The notes beneath the pieces are model-generated. The model was given only the letters and a program-made list of their open reading frames with translations, made no database searches and had not been told where the DNA came from. Positions 25,624-34,448 of a DNA stretch of 55,076 nucleotides are shown here, one piece after another; within the stretch, counting starts at the first letter, position 1; each line of letters starts with the position of its first letter. Origin of the DNA: Desulforamulus aeronauticus DSM 10349 (GTDB lineage Bacteria > Bacillota > Desulfotomaculia > Desulfotomaculales > Desulfotomaculaceae); assembly GCF_900142375.1 (NCBI RefSeq), contig NZ_FRAR01000025.1, forward strand, positions 38,796 through 93,871, given 5' to 3'. Made by a program: the position numbers and the translations under genes.

Positions 25624-25748
25624 GCAAATCGGAAAGTATAAACTTTCTGATTTGCATGAGGGCAAACTAAAGCTTACTTGCCTGTGACCCTTGGTTATGC
25701 CCTTCAGGGTACGCCGGCGTCTAAAGACTTAACGTAAGCTAAGTTTTT
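25624..25748 (+). other. Structured leader element, copy B, before MATE gene
   Basis: A 14-bp-arm hairpin (GCAAATCGGAAAGT / ACTTTCTGATTTGC), then GAGGGCAAACTAA, then a domain closed by AGCTTAC (25671-25677) and GTAAGCT (25734-25740) that runs into AAGTTTTT. The order of parts matches copy A (21472-21552). It ends about 26 bp before the MATE start, so it could be an attenuator or riboswitch-like leader. I could not match it to a known aptamer: GGGCAAA recalls c-di-GMP-I, but the rest of that core is absent. Confidence 0.45.
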
Positions 25749-25774
25749 CTAAAAAAAGTGGATGGTAGGAGAAC

Positions 25775-27142
25775 ATGAAACAAACGTATTCATTAAAGGA
25801 GAAAGGCAAACAACTGTTGGTAATTTTTCTACCCATTTTAGTTACCCAGTTGGCTTTATCTTCCATGATGTTTTTTGATACCGTAATGTCCGGTAACGCC
25901 AGTGCTGTTGATCTAGCCGGGGTGGCAATAGGCTCCAGCATTTGGTCACCGGTTGCCACCGGCATAACCGGTATTATGTTGGCCGTAACCCCTATCGTTA
26001 GTCATTTTATCGGTGGTGGTCGACGAGATAAGGTGCCCTTTGCTGTTATTCAAGGGGTATATTTGGCTATTGTCATTTCGCTTTTGATTATTCTCGGTGG
26101 TGCTTTAGCCTTACAGCCGATCTTACATAGGATGGAATTAGAGCCAGCAGTGCGGGATATTGCCAGTGGTTATTTATTTGCTCTTGCCTTTAGTATTATA
26201 CCGTTATTTGTCTATACAGTATTTCGCTGCTTTATTGATGCCTTGGGACAAACCAGGGTAACGATGATAATCACCCTCATTTCTTTACCGATTAATATAA
26301 CGCTAAATTACATGCTGATTTTCGGCAAATTTGGTTTTCCCCGCCTAGGTGGAGTTGGTGCAGGGGTAGCATCGGCCATTACTTATTGGTGTATCGCTAT
26401 CATAGCTCTCTTTGTTTTGTGTCGGGTAGAACCCTTTGCAGAGTTTGGCCTACTCAAACGGTTATTTCCTGTTTCACTGTCTGCCTGGCGGGAACAACTG
26501 AAATTGGGGATACCTATTGGCCTTGCTATCTTTTTTGAAACCAGTGTTTTTGCCGCTGTAACTTTGTTGATGAGCCAGTTTAACACAGTAACCATTGCTG
26601 CTCACCAAACCGCTCTCAACTTTGCCAGTGTTCTATATATGCTGCCATTAAGTATCTCTATGGCTCTAACCATTACAGTGGGATTTGAAGTAGGAGCTAA
26701 GCGCTTTCGGGATGCCCAACAGTACGGTCATTTGGGTATCGGCATGGCCTTAGGAATGGCAGTTTGTTGTGGTGTAGGACTGTTATTATGTAACCAACAG
26801 GTAGCTCATCTCTATACCAAGGATCCGGCAGTTTTTGAGCTGGCGAAGCAGTTTTTGGTTTATGCTATTTTCTTTCAGCTTTCCGATGCCATTGCTACGC
26901 CGGTGCAGGGGGGGCTGCGGGGCTATAAGGATGTAAACGTGGCCTTTTTTGTGGCTTTTTGTTCCTATTGGGTGATCGGGTTACCTTTGGGGCATCTGCT
27001 AGCCTCCTATACTTCCTTTGCTGCCTTTGGTTATTGGATTGGGCTCATTGTTGGTTTGGCATGTGGAGCAACGGGTTTGTTAGTCCGCCTGAGGCGAGTG
27101 CAACGAAAAAGTATGGCCGTAAATGAATACCTAGTAGCGTAA
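25775..27142 (+). CDS. MATE family efflux transporter
   Basis: 455-residue membrane protein with the twelve-helix, two-bundle layout of MATE exporters, which use Na+ or H+ gradients to expel cationic organic compounds. Typical segments are [33 protein letters not shown] in the first bundle and [33 protein letters not shown]-like sequence ([12 protein letters not shown]) in the second, with GRRDKV and GAKRFRDA loops. The start is ATG with AGGAG at the right distance. It stands alone downstream of the structured element described at 25624-25748. Confidence 0.92.
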   Translation: MKQTYSLKEKGKQLLVIFLPILVTQLALSSMMFFDTVMSGNASAVDLAGVAIGSSIWSPVATGITGIMLAVTPIVSHFIGGGRRDKVPFAVIQGVYLAIVISLLIILGGALALQPILHRMELEPAVRDIASGYLFALAFSIIPLFVYTVFRCFIDALGQTRVTMIITLISLPINITLNYMLIFGKFGFPRLGGVGAGVASAITYWCIAIIALFVLCRVEPFAEFGLLKRLFPVSLSAWREQLKLGIPIGLAIFFETSVFAAVTLLMSQFNTVTIAAHQTALNFASVLYMLPLSISMALTITVGFEVGAKRFRDAQQYGHLGIGMALGMAVCCGVGLLLCNQQVAHLYTKDPAVFELAKQFLVYAIFFQLSDAIATPVQGGLRGYKDVNVAFFVAFCSYWVIGLPLGHLLASYTSFAAFGYWIGLIVGLACGATGLLVRLRRVQRKSMAVNEYLVA

Positions 27143-27256
27143 TCTGGTTATTTTATTGATCTTTGCCAAAAGCACTCTTGCCGACTACAATAGACCTATT
27201 AGAAAATGGCAAGGTAGTATTTCGGTTATAGTATGTCAAGGTTATGAGGTGGTTCT

Positions 27257-28573
27257 ATGGATTTATTTAGTTCATCCAGAATGAATTTACAGGCCGCTCC
27301 TCTGGCTGAGAGAATGCGGCCACGAAGTCTCGATGATTTTATCGGCCAGGAACACATTGTAGGTCAAGGCAAACTTTTGCGCCGTGCCATCGAAGCAGAC
27401 AAGCTGGGGTCCATTATATTATACGGTCCTCCTGGCACAGGCAAGACGACACTGGCCACCATTATTTCGAAAATGACAAAAGCTAGTTTTGTCAAGATTA
27501 ATGCTGTATCTGCCGGTGTCTCAGAGATTCGAACCGAGATTAAAAAAGCGGGGGAAAATCTAAAGTTTTATGGTAATAAGACCATTTTCTTTATTGATGA
27601 AATTCATTCCTTAAAAAAAGGTGCCCAGCAGGATTGTTTGCTGGAGGCGGTGGAAAAGGGAGAGGTAACGCTCATTGGAGCCACCACCCAGAATCCATAC
27701 TTTGAGTTAAATGGAGCACTGCTCAGTCGTTCTCGTATCTTTCAACTGAACGAACTAACAGCGGATGATCTGTCACGATTAATAGAGCGCGCTCTACAGG
27801 ATGAGGCTAACGGGCTGGGCATGTATAAAGTAAGAGTTCTGGAAGCAGCTGTACAACATTTTATTCAAATTTCCGGCGGGGATGCACGAAATATGCTCAA
27901 CGCCTTGGAATTGGCAGTGCTGTCCACTCCACCGGCTGAGGATGGCTATCGTCAGATCACGCTGGAGGTGGCGGAGGATTCCACCCAGCAACGGTATATC
28001 CGTTACGACAAATCCGGAGATAACCATTATGATGTTATCTCTGCCTTTATCAAAAGTATTCGGGGTTCCGATCCGGATGCGGCTTTACACTATTATGCCC
28101 GTATGACTGCGGCTGGAGAGAACCAGAGATTTATTGTGCGCCGGCTCATCGTACATGCTTCAGAAGATATTGGCATGGCTGACCCCCAGGCCATGTTGGT
28201 GGCTCATGCAGCCTGGAATGCTCTGGAGACATTAGGTATGCCGGAGGCCCGTATTCCCATTGCCCAATGTATTATTTATTTAGCTTCAGCACCCAAGAGT
28301 AACAGCGTGATATGTGCAGTTGATGAAGCCTTTGCAGATATTAAGAAAAAACCAGTTGGCCAGGTTCCCCTCCATTTGCGGGATACCCATTACCGGGGTG
28401 CAGAGTCCCTAGGACACACCGGGTACAAATATCCCCATAACTATCCAGGGCACCATGTTGAGCAGCAATACTTACCCGATGCTTTAGAGGGAGCTAACTA
28501 CTACAAGCCCAGTGATCAGGGCAAGGAAAAATTATTAAAAATACCGGGAACTCGAGATATGTCGAAGGAATAA
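27257..28573 (+). CDS. rarA: RarA/MgsA replication-associated recombination ATPase
   Basis: 438-residue clamp-loader-like AAA+ ATPase that acts at stalled replication forks. It has the family start [22 protein letters not shown], Walker [11 protein letters not shown], Walker [10 protein letters not shown], sensor 1 [20 protein letters not shown] with the Arg finger, and the C-terminal tetramerisation region ([17 protein letters not shown]) ending in the conserved [24 protein letters not shown]. The ATG follows GAGGTGG. The globin-coupled sensor starts eight bases after its stop. Confidence 0.95.
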   Translation: MDLFSSSRMNLQAAPLAERMRPRSLDDFIGQEHIVGQGKLLRRAIEADKLGSIILYGPPGTGKTTLATIISKMTKASFVKINAVSAGVSEIRTEIKKAGENLKFYGNKTIFFIDEIHSLKKGAQQDCLLEAVEKGEVTLIGATTQNPYFELNGALLSRSRIFQLNELTADDLSRLIERALQDEANGLGMYKVRVLEAAVQHFIQISGGDARNMLNALELAVLSTPPAEDGYRQITLEVAEDSTQQRYIRYDKSGDNHYDVISAFIKSIRGSDPDAALHYYARMTAAGENQRFIVRRLIVHASEDIGMADPQAMLVAHAAWNALETLGMPEARIPIAQCIIYLASAPKSNSVICAVDEAFADIKKKPVGQVPLHLRDTHYRGAESLGHTGYKYPHNYPGHHVEQQYLPDALEGANYYKPSDQGKEKLLKIPGTRDMSKE

Positions 28574-28581
28574 GCGAATCT

Positions 28582-29388
28582 GTGGAGAATAAATGCAACA
28601 GTATCTATAAACGCCTGAAGGAGGCATTCAAGTTGAGCGATCTAACGAACAGTGCAATCAAGATTGCCAAGCGTCAGACACAGTTGGCTTATCTAGATAT
28701 CAATGAACAAGAGGTTCAGTTGATGGCTTCCCATAAAGATCTGTTTAGTAAGGAAGCGGATCGGGTCGTGGAAGGCTTCTATAAGCACCTGTTAAACTTC
28801 CCGTATCTTAAAGAATTGATTAACAAACATAGTACTGTTGACCGTTTAAAGGAAGCACAAAAGAGGTATTTTATTTCACTGTGCGATCCTATTGATGAAG
28901 GATATCTAAACCAGAGATTATTTATTGGCAAAAAACACCAGCAAATTGGCTTATATCCTAAATGGTATCTGGGGACTTATCAAGTTTACACAGCCGAAAT
29001 TCAACGCATTTTAGCCGACCATCATGGCAGCTGCAGCGATGCCTATGCGGAGGCACTGATTGCCTTTATGAAACGCATCAACTTGGATATGCAATTGGCT
29101 ATTGAAAACTATATTTTAGATCAACTGCAGCAGTTAATTGCTTTTCAGCAAGATATTGGTTCGGTGGCGGAAATTATCGATGATATTGCGGAGCAAACGA
29201 ATATGCTGTCCTTAAACGCTTCCATTGAAGCTGCCAGAGCTGGTGATCACGGACGCACCTTTGCGGTGGTGGCACAGGAAGTACGCAAACTAGCTGAGCG
29301 TTCTTCCCAATCCGCCAAGGATATTGCTCAGATGGTTACTTCCAACCAACAAGCTATCGAAAAAATGAAGAAAGCTGCTGAAGAATAG
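28582..29388 (+). CDS. Short globin-coupled MCP-type sensor
   Basis: 268-residue soluble protein. Residues 1-185 form a protoglobin/HemAT-type globin domain. The proximal heme His is H119 in [21 protein letters not shown], a signature of globin-coupled sensors of oxygen or redox state. The rest (about 195-265) is only the core of a methyl-accepting signalling domain ([40 protein letters not shown]). B. subtilis HemAT has a much longer coiled coil, so this hairpin is cut short soon after the CheA/CheW tip. The start is GTG at 28582, eight bases after rarA. It may signal to something other than flagella. Confidence 0.85.
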   Translation: MENKCNSIYKRLKEAFKLSDLTNSAIKIAKRQTQLAYLDINEQEVQLMASHKDLFSKEADRVVEGFYKHLLNFPYLKELINKHSTVDRLKEAQKRYFISLCDPIDEGYLNQRLFIGKKHQQIGLYPKWYLGTYQVYTAEIQRILADHHGSCSDAYAEALIAFMKRINLDMQLAIENYILDQLQQLIAFQQDIGSVAEIIDDIAEQTNMLSLNASIEAARAGDHGRTFAVVAQEVRKLAERSSQSAKDIAQMVTSNQQAIEKMKKAAEE

Positions 29389-29407
29389 ACTCCGTAAGGG
29401 GTCTATT
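29384..29407 (+). terminator. Hairpin after the globin sensor gene
   Basis: AATAGACTCC-gtaa-GGGGTCTATT includes the TAG stop codon. Only a weak TAT follows, so termination is uncertain. Confidence 0.5.
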
Positions 29408-29436
29408 TATACGAGTAGCCCTTTATGACTAAAGTT

Positions 29437-29464
29437 TTGCTTAATTTTTAAAAAAGGATATAAT
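29437..29464 (+). promoter_or_regulatory. Promoter of the Crp/Fnr regulator gene
   Basis: TTGCTT, 16 bp, TATAAT, starting 76 bp before the ATG at 29513. Confidence 0.7.
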
Positions 29465-29512
29465 TTAAATATTGTAATAGAATACCGATGAATCTTGGAG
29501 AGGGGGATTACT

Positions 29513-30169
29513 ATGTTTCAGCTATCAGAAAAGGAAGCAGCGTATTTAGATAAAGTAGGCTCAGTAATCAACTATCCTAAAGGACAAATTATTTTTTCAG
29601 CGGGGCAAAAGTCCAACGAAGTTTATCTTATCAAAAGCGGTTTAGTTAAAATATACCGTACCGCGGGCGACGGTCGACAAGTATCTGTAGCCATTCGTTA
29701 TCCCGGCGAATTCATTGGTTTAGCAGAGGTACTCAGCGATTATTCGGAAAGAGAGTATAGTGCAGAAGCCATGGATAATGTTTCTGTATTAATTATCTGG
29801 CAGGATGCTTTTAAAAAATTAATTTCTGATTTCCCTGATTTTTCAAGCAAAATGCTTAAATTAATGTGTGACAGATTACGAGAATCCCAGAATACAATTT
29901 ATGATTTTATCATGAACCCCACCCAGGGTAGACTCGCCCTAGTGCTGCTTACTATGGCAGAGAGAGCCGGCAATGAAGAAAAAAATGGTATGATGAAGGT
30001 TAATTTACGAGTTACCCAGGAAGAGTTAGCCTGTGTGATCGGTTCTTCACGGCAAACGGTATCCTCTTTACTAAATCTTTTTAAGGAGGATGGCAGCCTC
30101 GTTTATGAAGGAAGAGAAATTGTTGGCATCGATGTAAGGCAATTAAGGACATGGATTCAAGATAGTTAA
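29513..30169 (+). CDS. Crp/Fnr-family transcriptional regulator
   Basis: 218-residue regulator with an N-terminal cyclic-nucleotide-binding-type beta-roll (residues 15-110), a dimer helix (about 112-135) and a C-terminal winged helix. The recognition helix reads GSSRQTVSSLLN, with R180, Q181 and S184 in the positions that in CooA (GSTRQTTSTLLN) contact TGTC-type half-sites. There is no FNR-type Cys cluster, and I see no convincing CooA heme ligand set, so the effector is unknown. I chose ATG 29513, with GAGAGGGGG before it, over TTG 29495. TGTC(A/G)-N6-TGACA sites lie before the next operon and before TSUP 1. Confidence 0.9.
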   Translation: MFQLSEKEAAYLDKVGSVINYPKGQIIFSAGQKSNEVYLIKSGLVKIYRTAGDGRQVSVAIRYPGEFIGLAEVLSDYSEREYSAEAMDNVSVLIIWQDAFKKLISDFPDFSSKMLKLMCDRLRESQNTIYDFIMNPTQGRLALVLLTMAERAGNEEKNGMMKVNLRVTQEELACVIGSSRQTVSSLLNLFKEDGSLVYEGREIVGIDVRQLRTWIQDS

Positions 30170-30200
30170 ACGCTTGTAAATATACGAATAAAGCCAAATG

Positions 30201-30258
30201 AAATCCCGCCGACAAAATAAACGTCCGTCAAAGGACATTTATTTTGTCGGCGGGATTT
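30201..30258. terminator. Long near-perfect hairpin after the regulator gene
   Basis: The 26-bp arms (30201-30226 and 30233-30258), with one mismatch, enclose GTCAAA. It lies 31 bp after the regulator stop and just before the operator-like sites. It probably ends the regulator transcript, although no T-run follows. Confidence 0.65.
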
Positions 30259-30266
30259 GCTATTTT

Positions 30267-30294
30267 ACTGTCGCAAAGATGACAGTAATCTGTC
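30267..30294. promoter_or_regulatory. TGTCG-N6-TGACA site before the DASS operon
   Basis: ACTGTC-N8-GACAGT (30267-30286) holds TGTCG-N6-TGACA, the Crp-family spacing. An overlapping TGACAG-taat-CTGTC follows (30280-30294). A possible promoter, TTGTTA-N17-TAAAAC, is at 30324-30352, which puts the site about 80 bp before the likely start point. A further TGACA...TTTGTCA pair stands near 30371-30392 with different spacing. Confidence 0.55.
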
Positions 30295-30430
30295 TTGGAT
30301 TCGGTTTTTTCTAGCCAACACCCTTGTTAAAATCATCACATAAGAATAAAACGGTTGTAAGGGGGGAGCTGACAGAAGGGTTATTTGTCAAATTTGTAGG
30401 TAAACTAAATAAAAAATAGGGGGTTAAAAC

Positions 30431-31921
30431 ATGTCAGACGCTGCTCTTGAGAAAAAAGATTTGAGCACTGTTCCTGATGCCAAAGCAACTGCAAACTCAA
30501 AAAATAAATTTGCAATTGCAGGGTTTATTCTGTCTTGGCTGGTATTTGCCGCCATTCTAACCATGGTTCCCACTTCTCAAAGCCTTACTGCCGGCGGTAG
30601 AGCTGCCCTGGCTGTGATGGGTTGGGCAACGGTTATTTGGTTATCCAACGGACTTCCGTTAGCAGTTTCCGGACTTATGATTCCCGTGCTATTATCCCTT
30701 ACTGGTGCAAGTCAAAAGATGCCTGAAGCCTTTAGTGGTTTCACCAATAACGTTACTTTCTTGATTCTTGGTTGCTTTATCTTGGCAGCCATTATGCAAA
30801 CCACTGGTTTAGACAGACGGATTGCGTTAGGAATTGTTTCTAAAGTAAAGCCCACTGTTGGGGGTGTTTTGAAAGGTCTTATCGGAGCTCACTTGGTAAC
30901 AGCGGTGTTAGTTCCCGCTACCAATGCCCGGGGAGCCGTATTCCTCCCCATTATTCAAGGTCTTAACAGTTTGTTTGAGAAAACTGGTGAAGGGGCCAGG
31001 GCAAGAAAAGTGTTTACCATGGTTGGTATTGGTTTTGCCTCACTAGCTTCTGGGGTAATCCTGTTGCACAGCCACATGTCTAACGTAATTGTAGCTCAAA
31101 CCATTAATCAAGCTGTCAAAGAGGATGTTATTACCTGGGGAACTTGGGCTTGGATGAACTGGCCGCTACTGGGTATTCTGGTCATCATGTATTATTGGGT
31201 TAACTGGGTAATGAAGTCTAAGAACATTGAAGTGCCTGGTGGTATGACAGAAGTGCAGCGCCAAAGAGATGAACTGGGTAAAATGACTACCACTGAATGG
31301 ATTGTTTTAATTTGCTTTGGTGTCGCCATTTTGCTCTGGGCCACTGAACAAATTCACGGTTATAAAATGGCTTTAGTTGCTCTCCTAGCAGTGATGGTAT
31401 TATTTATTCCAGGGTTTACCAATCTTAATTGGAAAAAGGTACAATCGAACACTATCTTTGGTACCTGGCTTTTACTGTGCGGCTCTCTTTCCCTGGTAAC
31501 CGCCTTTGAAAAGACTGGTGTAGACAAATGGATTGCTTCACACTTAGTAGGTTTAGCACCGGCCTGGGGCTGGATTGGGGTAAGTATCTTTATCTGTGTA
31601 ATTGTCCAGATTAGTCGCCTCGGTATTGTAAGTAACGTGGCAGCTGTGACTTTATTGGCACCCATTATTGCTGCTATGGCCCCCATGCTTGGTTTAAACA
31701 CCGTAGCATTCACCATGATGGTCTTAAATGTTGACAGTTACGCCTTTGTCTTACCAATCTCTGTAACAGCTTGTTTGATTGCCTACGGTACTGAAGAATT
31801 TACCTTTGCGGAATTTGTCAAAGTAGGTGCTCCCTTTACCTTGATGGTAATTCTCTATATGGTTTTCGTGATGTTACCCTGGTATGCCGTAACCGGTTAT
31901 CCTATTTGGGCACCCATGTAA
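30431..31921 (+). CDS. DASS/SLC13-family anion transporter
   Basis: 496-residue permease with about twelve hydrophobic segments, of the divalent anion:Na+ symporter (DASS, SLC13) family. DASS members carry dicarboxylates or sulfate and have been suggested as sulfate importers in sulfate reducers. The two pseudo-symmetrical halves show SGFTNNVTFLILGCF with VPATNARGAVFLPI, then NTIFGTWLLLCGSLSLVTAFEKTGV with QISRLGIVSNVAAVTLLAPI near the second hairpin. The N-terminal 30 residues are polar and Lys/Ala-rich. The ATG follows AGGGGG. First gene of a three-gene operon. The substrate is not determined. Confidence 0.9.
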   Translation: MSDAALEKKDLSTVPDAKATANSKNKFAIAGFILSWLVFAAILTMVPTSQSLTAGGRAALAVMGWATVIWLSNGLPLAVSGLMIPVLLSLTGASQKMPEAFSGFTNNVTFLILGCFILAAIMQTTGLDRRIALGIVSKVKPTVGGVLKGLIGAHLVTAVLVPATNARGAVFLPIIQGLNSLFEKTGEGARARKVFTMVGIGFASLASGVILLHSHMSNVIVAQTINQAVKEDVITWGTWAWMNWPLLGILVIMYYWVNWVMKSKNIEVPGGMTEVQRQRDELGKMTTTEWIVLICFGVAILLWATEQIHGYKMALVALLAVMVLFIPGFTNLNWKKVQSNTIFGTWLLLCGSLSLVTAFEKTGVDKWIASHLVGLAPAWGWIGVSIFICVIVQISRLGIVSNVAAVTLLAPIIAAMAPMLGLNTVAFTMMVLNVDSYAFVLPISVTACLIAYGTEEFTFAEFVKVGAPFTLMVILYMVFVMLPWYAVTGYPIWAPM

Positions 31922-31942
31922 TAATCAAAAGGAGGAAGATCA

Positions 31943-33703
31943 ATGCCAAGAGCCAGTTTACCCAATGCAGTTAATGAAATTGAAGAGGTTCGCATAGATA
32001 CCGATATTTTAATTATCGGAGCAGGTAACGCTGGTTGCTTTGCGGCCATTGAAGCAAAGCGACAGAATCCTGATTTGCGAGTAACCCTGATGGAGAAAGC
32101 CCATATTGACCGCAGCGGTTGCTTAGCCGGTGGTATGGATGCCATTAATACCTACATTAAAAAGGACCGTACCATTGAAGACTTTGTTCGCTGGAGTCGT
32201 GCTCAGGCCGGGGGCTTGTTACGTGAGGACCTGACCATCTCCATGGCTGAGGTTTTAAACAAACCTATTGAAGAGTGGGAAGAATGGGGTATGCCCATTA
32301 AATACGAAGAAGATGGTGAAGAATATAAAACCCGTGGTAAGTGGGATATTACCATCAGTGGTTCCGAAATGAAGGTAATTTTAGCTGAGAAAACCCGGGA
32401 GTATGGCTGCGAAGTGATTAACCGGGTGGTTGCTACCAATTATTTAATGGATGGCGAAAAGGTGATTGGTGCCATCGGCTTTGGTGTAAGGGACGGTAAG
32501 ATGTATATCATTAGGGCGAAAGCAACTATTATCGCCACCGGTGGGGCAGCTGGTTTGTATAAGCCCTATCAAAACGATGGCAATGATAGCCACCATCAAC
32601 TTTGGTATGCTCCCTTTAACGTAGGAACTGGTTTCGCTTTGGGTATTCGCCAGGGGGCTGAAATGACCACCTTTGAAATGCGTTGGTGCGCCACCAGAAC
32701 TAAAGATTTTAATGGTCCCATTGATACTATTTCAGTTGGTTATAAAACTCCCATGATTAACTGCAAGGGTGAACAAATTCTCAAGACCCACTATGCTCAC
32801 CTGGGCGGCGATGCCGCACCCCGCTTTATCCGAGCCAACGCGCCGATGGATGAGTGGCGTGAAGGACGGGGTCCCTGTTATGTGGATACCACTCACATGA
32901 CGCCAGAGCAAATCTATGATATGAAGTACGATTACCTAAATGAACGTCCTAGCTATGTGCTGTTCCTGGCCAGTCGGGCCCAAGATTTACAGAAAGATCC
33001 GATCGAGATCTACGGTTCTGATCCGTATATTGTGGGTGGGCACACAGCCAGTGGTTACTGGGTTGATGTCAAAAGATCTACCACCTTACCGGGTTTATAT
33101 GCCTGCGGTGATGTAGCTGGCGGTACTCCCAATAAATTTGTTGGCGGCTGTGCTGCTGAAGGCCTGCTGTCTGCTAAAGCTGCGGTTGAATACGTGGCTG
33201 CTACAGAATTGGGTTCTATCAACGAAGAGCAGATCGCCCAGGAAAAAGAGCGGGTTTATGCTCCTGGCTTCCGCCAACTAGTGGTTGGGGATGGTGTGAC
33301 ACCTCGGGAAATGGAAGAAAGATTGCAACGACTGATGGATGAATATGCCGGTGGTGTACACCAGTTCTTTAGAATGAACAAAGAAGGACTGCAATATGCC
33401 TTGAGGCACTTAAAAATTATGAAAGATCAGGTGAAGTATCTCATTGCTTCCGACCTACACGAATTAATGGAAGCTCACGAAATAATTGATCGATTAGATG
33501 TGGCTGAAGTATTAATCCACCACTTGATGTACCGTGAAGAAACCAGATGGCCAGGCTGGCAGACCCGTGCGGACTTTCCTGAGAAAAATGATCAGAAGTT
33601 TGATTGCTTTGTCAACTCCCGTTATAATCCGGCAACCGGAGAAGTGGAAATGTTTACCCGCCCCTACGAACAGATTATCCCAGGCGACCGCTTAAAAGCT
33701 TAA
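31943..33703 (+). CDS. AprA-like flavoprotein (APS reductase alpha paralogue)
   Basis: 586-residue FAD enzyme of the fumarate reductase/AprA superfamily. It has the GAGNAG dinucleotide fold (26-31). Several stretches match dissimilatory APS reductase alpha: AINTY (67-71), LLREDL, EWEEWGMPIKYEE, GAEMTTFEMRW, and YIVGGHTASGYWVD with H367, followed by GLYACGDVAGGTPNKFVGGCAAEG. It is shorter than typical AprA (over 600 residues). The next gene is an AprB-like ferredoxin. Candidate AMP/sulfite-site residues (Asn in INTY, an Arg after GAEM, His in GGHTASG) appear kept, so APS/sulfite chemistry or a related redox reaction is possible. ATG with AGGAGG upstream. Confidence 0.8.
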   Translation: MPRASLPNAVNEIEEVRIDTDILIIGAGNAGCFAAIEAKRQNPDLRVTLMEKAHIDRSGCLAGGMDAINTYIKKDRTIEDFVRWSRAQAGGLLREDLTISMAEVLNKPIEEWEEWGMPIKYEEDGEEYKTRGKWDITISGSEMKVILAEKTREYGCEVINRVVATNYLMDGEKVIGAIGFGVRDGKMYIIRAKATIIATGGAAGLYKPYQNDGNDSHHQLWYAPFNVGTGFALGIRQGAEMTTFEMRWCATRTKDFNGPIDTISVGYKTPMINCKGEQILKTHYAHLGGDAAPRFIRANAPMDEWREGRGPCYVDTTHMTPEQIYDMKYDYLNERPSYVLFLASRAQDLQKDPIEIYGSDPYIVGGHTASGYWVDVKRSTTLPGLYACGDVAGGTPNKFVGGCAAEGLLSAKAAVEYVAATELGSINEEQIAQEKERVYAPGFRQLVVGDGVTPREMEERLQRLMDEYAGGVHQFFRMNKEGLQYALRHLKIMKDQVKYLIASDLHELMEAHEIIDRLDVAEVLIHHLMYREETRWPGWQTRADFPEKNDQKFDCFVNSRYNPATGEVEMFTRPYEQIIPGDRLKA

Positions 33704-33722
33704 GGAATAGGAGGTTTTAGAT

Positions 33723-34028
33723 ATGCCGCCAGTAGTATATCAGGAGAAATGCAGAGGTTGTGGCAAGTGTGAAGAAGTTTGCCCCGGAGACTTGATGGAA
33801 TTAAACGAAGATAAAAAAGCCTTTTGTCGCTCAAGAAGAGATTGCTGGGATTGCATGGCTTGTGTGAAGGCCTGTCAATATGATGCTCTGGAAACAAGAA
33901 TTCCTTACCAACTGGGCTACTATCCTGCCAGACTTATTCCGAAAATGAAAGAAAAAGAGATTGAGTGGACCTGTATTGATATTAATGGCAAAGTTGATAA
34001 GTTTTTAGTGAAAACTTACAACAAGTAA
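33723..34028 (+). CDS. AprB-like 2[4Fe-4S] ferredoxin subunit
   Basis: 101-residue ferredoxin with two [4Fe-4S] motifs: C10-X2-C13-X2-C16-X3-C20-P and C41-X2-C44-X2-C47-X3-C51. One extra Cys35 lies between them. The tail IEWTCIDINGKVDKFLVKTYNK resembles the start of the AprB C-terminal arm, which wraps AprA, but it is far shorter than in canonical AprB. It starts 19 bp after the flavoprotein with GGAGG upstream, so it is almost certainly the electron-transfer subunit of that enzyme. Confidence 0.82.
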   Translation: MPPVVYQEKCRGCGKCEEVCPGDLMELNEDKKAFCRSRRDCWDCMACVKACQYDALETRIPYQLGYYPARLIPKMKEKEIEWTCIDINGKVDKFLVKTYNK

Positions 34029-34085
34029 CTGGCAACTCCATCTAGATTCGTGATATGATAAATCTAGGTTGAATGTTTTAAACTA

Positions 34086-34124
34086 CAAAATAAAAGACTG
34101 TGGGTGCTACGAACACCCACAGTC
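34086..34124 (-). terminator. Terminator, minus orientation
   Basis: GACTGTGGGTG-N7-CACCCACAGTC is preceded on the plus strand by AAAATAAAA, so it acts as an intrinsic terminator for minus-strand transcripts. It may also end the plus-strand AprBA-like operon. Confidence 0.75.
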
Positions 34125-34176
34125 AAAGTACAACAGTTGCCCTCTAAAGGGCTGGCTCAAGGTTACTGCAAAAGAG

Positions 34177-34213
34177 TAGACCTCCCGTTGCTTCTAGGCT
34201 CAAGGGAGGTCTA
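34177..34213. terminator. Terminator of the holin-like toxin mRNA
   Basis: TAGACCTCCC pairs with GGGAGGTCTA across a 17-base loop. The right arm contains the toxin stop codon. T-rich sequence follows on both strands (TTTCTTTC on plus, CTCTTTTG on minus). Confidence 0.75.
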
Positions 34214-34294
34214 TTTCTTTCTATTATGCGACAACCTAGCCACGATTAAGATGCCAAAGGTTAGCATCAACATCAAAGCTTCAAATGCTGTCAT
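34211..34294 (-). CDS. Putative holin-like toxin (type I TA), 27 aa
   Basis: 27-codon gene beginning MTAFEALMLMLTFGILIVAR and ending in a basic SHNRKK tail. The start (M-T/S-x-F/Y-E-A/S-L-M) and single membrane helix are typical of the Firmicute holin-like toxin and TxpA/BsrG-type type I toxins. A strong ribosome binding site (GGGGGTGA) stands eight bases upstream, and a terminator hairpin overlaps the stop. The antitoxin would be an antisense RNA over the same stretch; I cannot define its promoter. Too short for automatic gene callers. Confidence 0.75.
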   Translation of the reverse strand: MTAFEALMLMLTFGILIVARLSHNRKK

Positions 34295-34448
34295 AGTCTC
34301 ACCCCCTTTCTACCGGGGATGAGCCAGAACACCCTAGAGGAGCCTTTTCTGTTGTACAGGAATATTACCATAGGGTGCTTGCGCTTGGTTTATCCTTTTA
34401 GGAATTCCTGCATAGTCTTTAATTCTGCATGTCTTATAAAGGAGTGAC

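Noticed and set aside
25624-25748. Cyclic-di-GMP-I riboswitch before the MATE gene
   Set aside because: GGGCAAA is present, but the GACGCAAAGCC and tetraloop-receptor parts of that aptamer are missing.
29513-30169. Calling the Crp/Fnr protein CooA, a CO sensor
   Set aside because: Only the recognition helix resembles CooA. The heme ligands are not apparent and no CO dehydrogenase genes are nearby.
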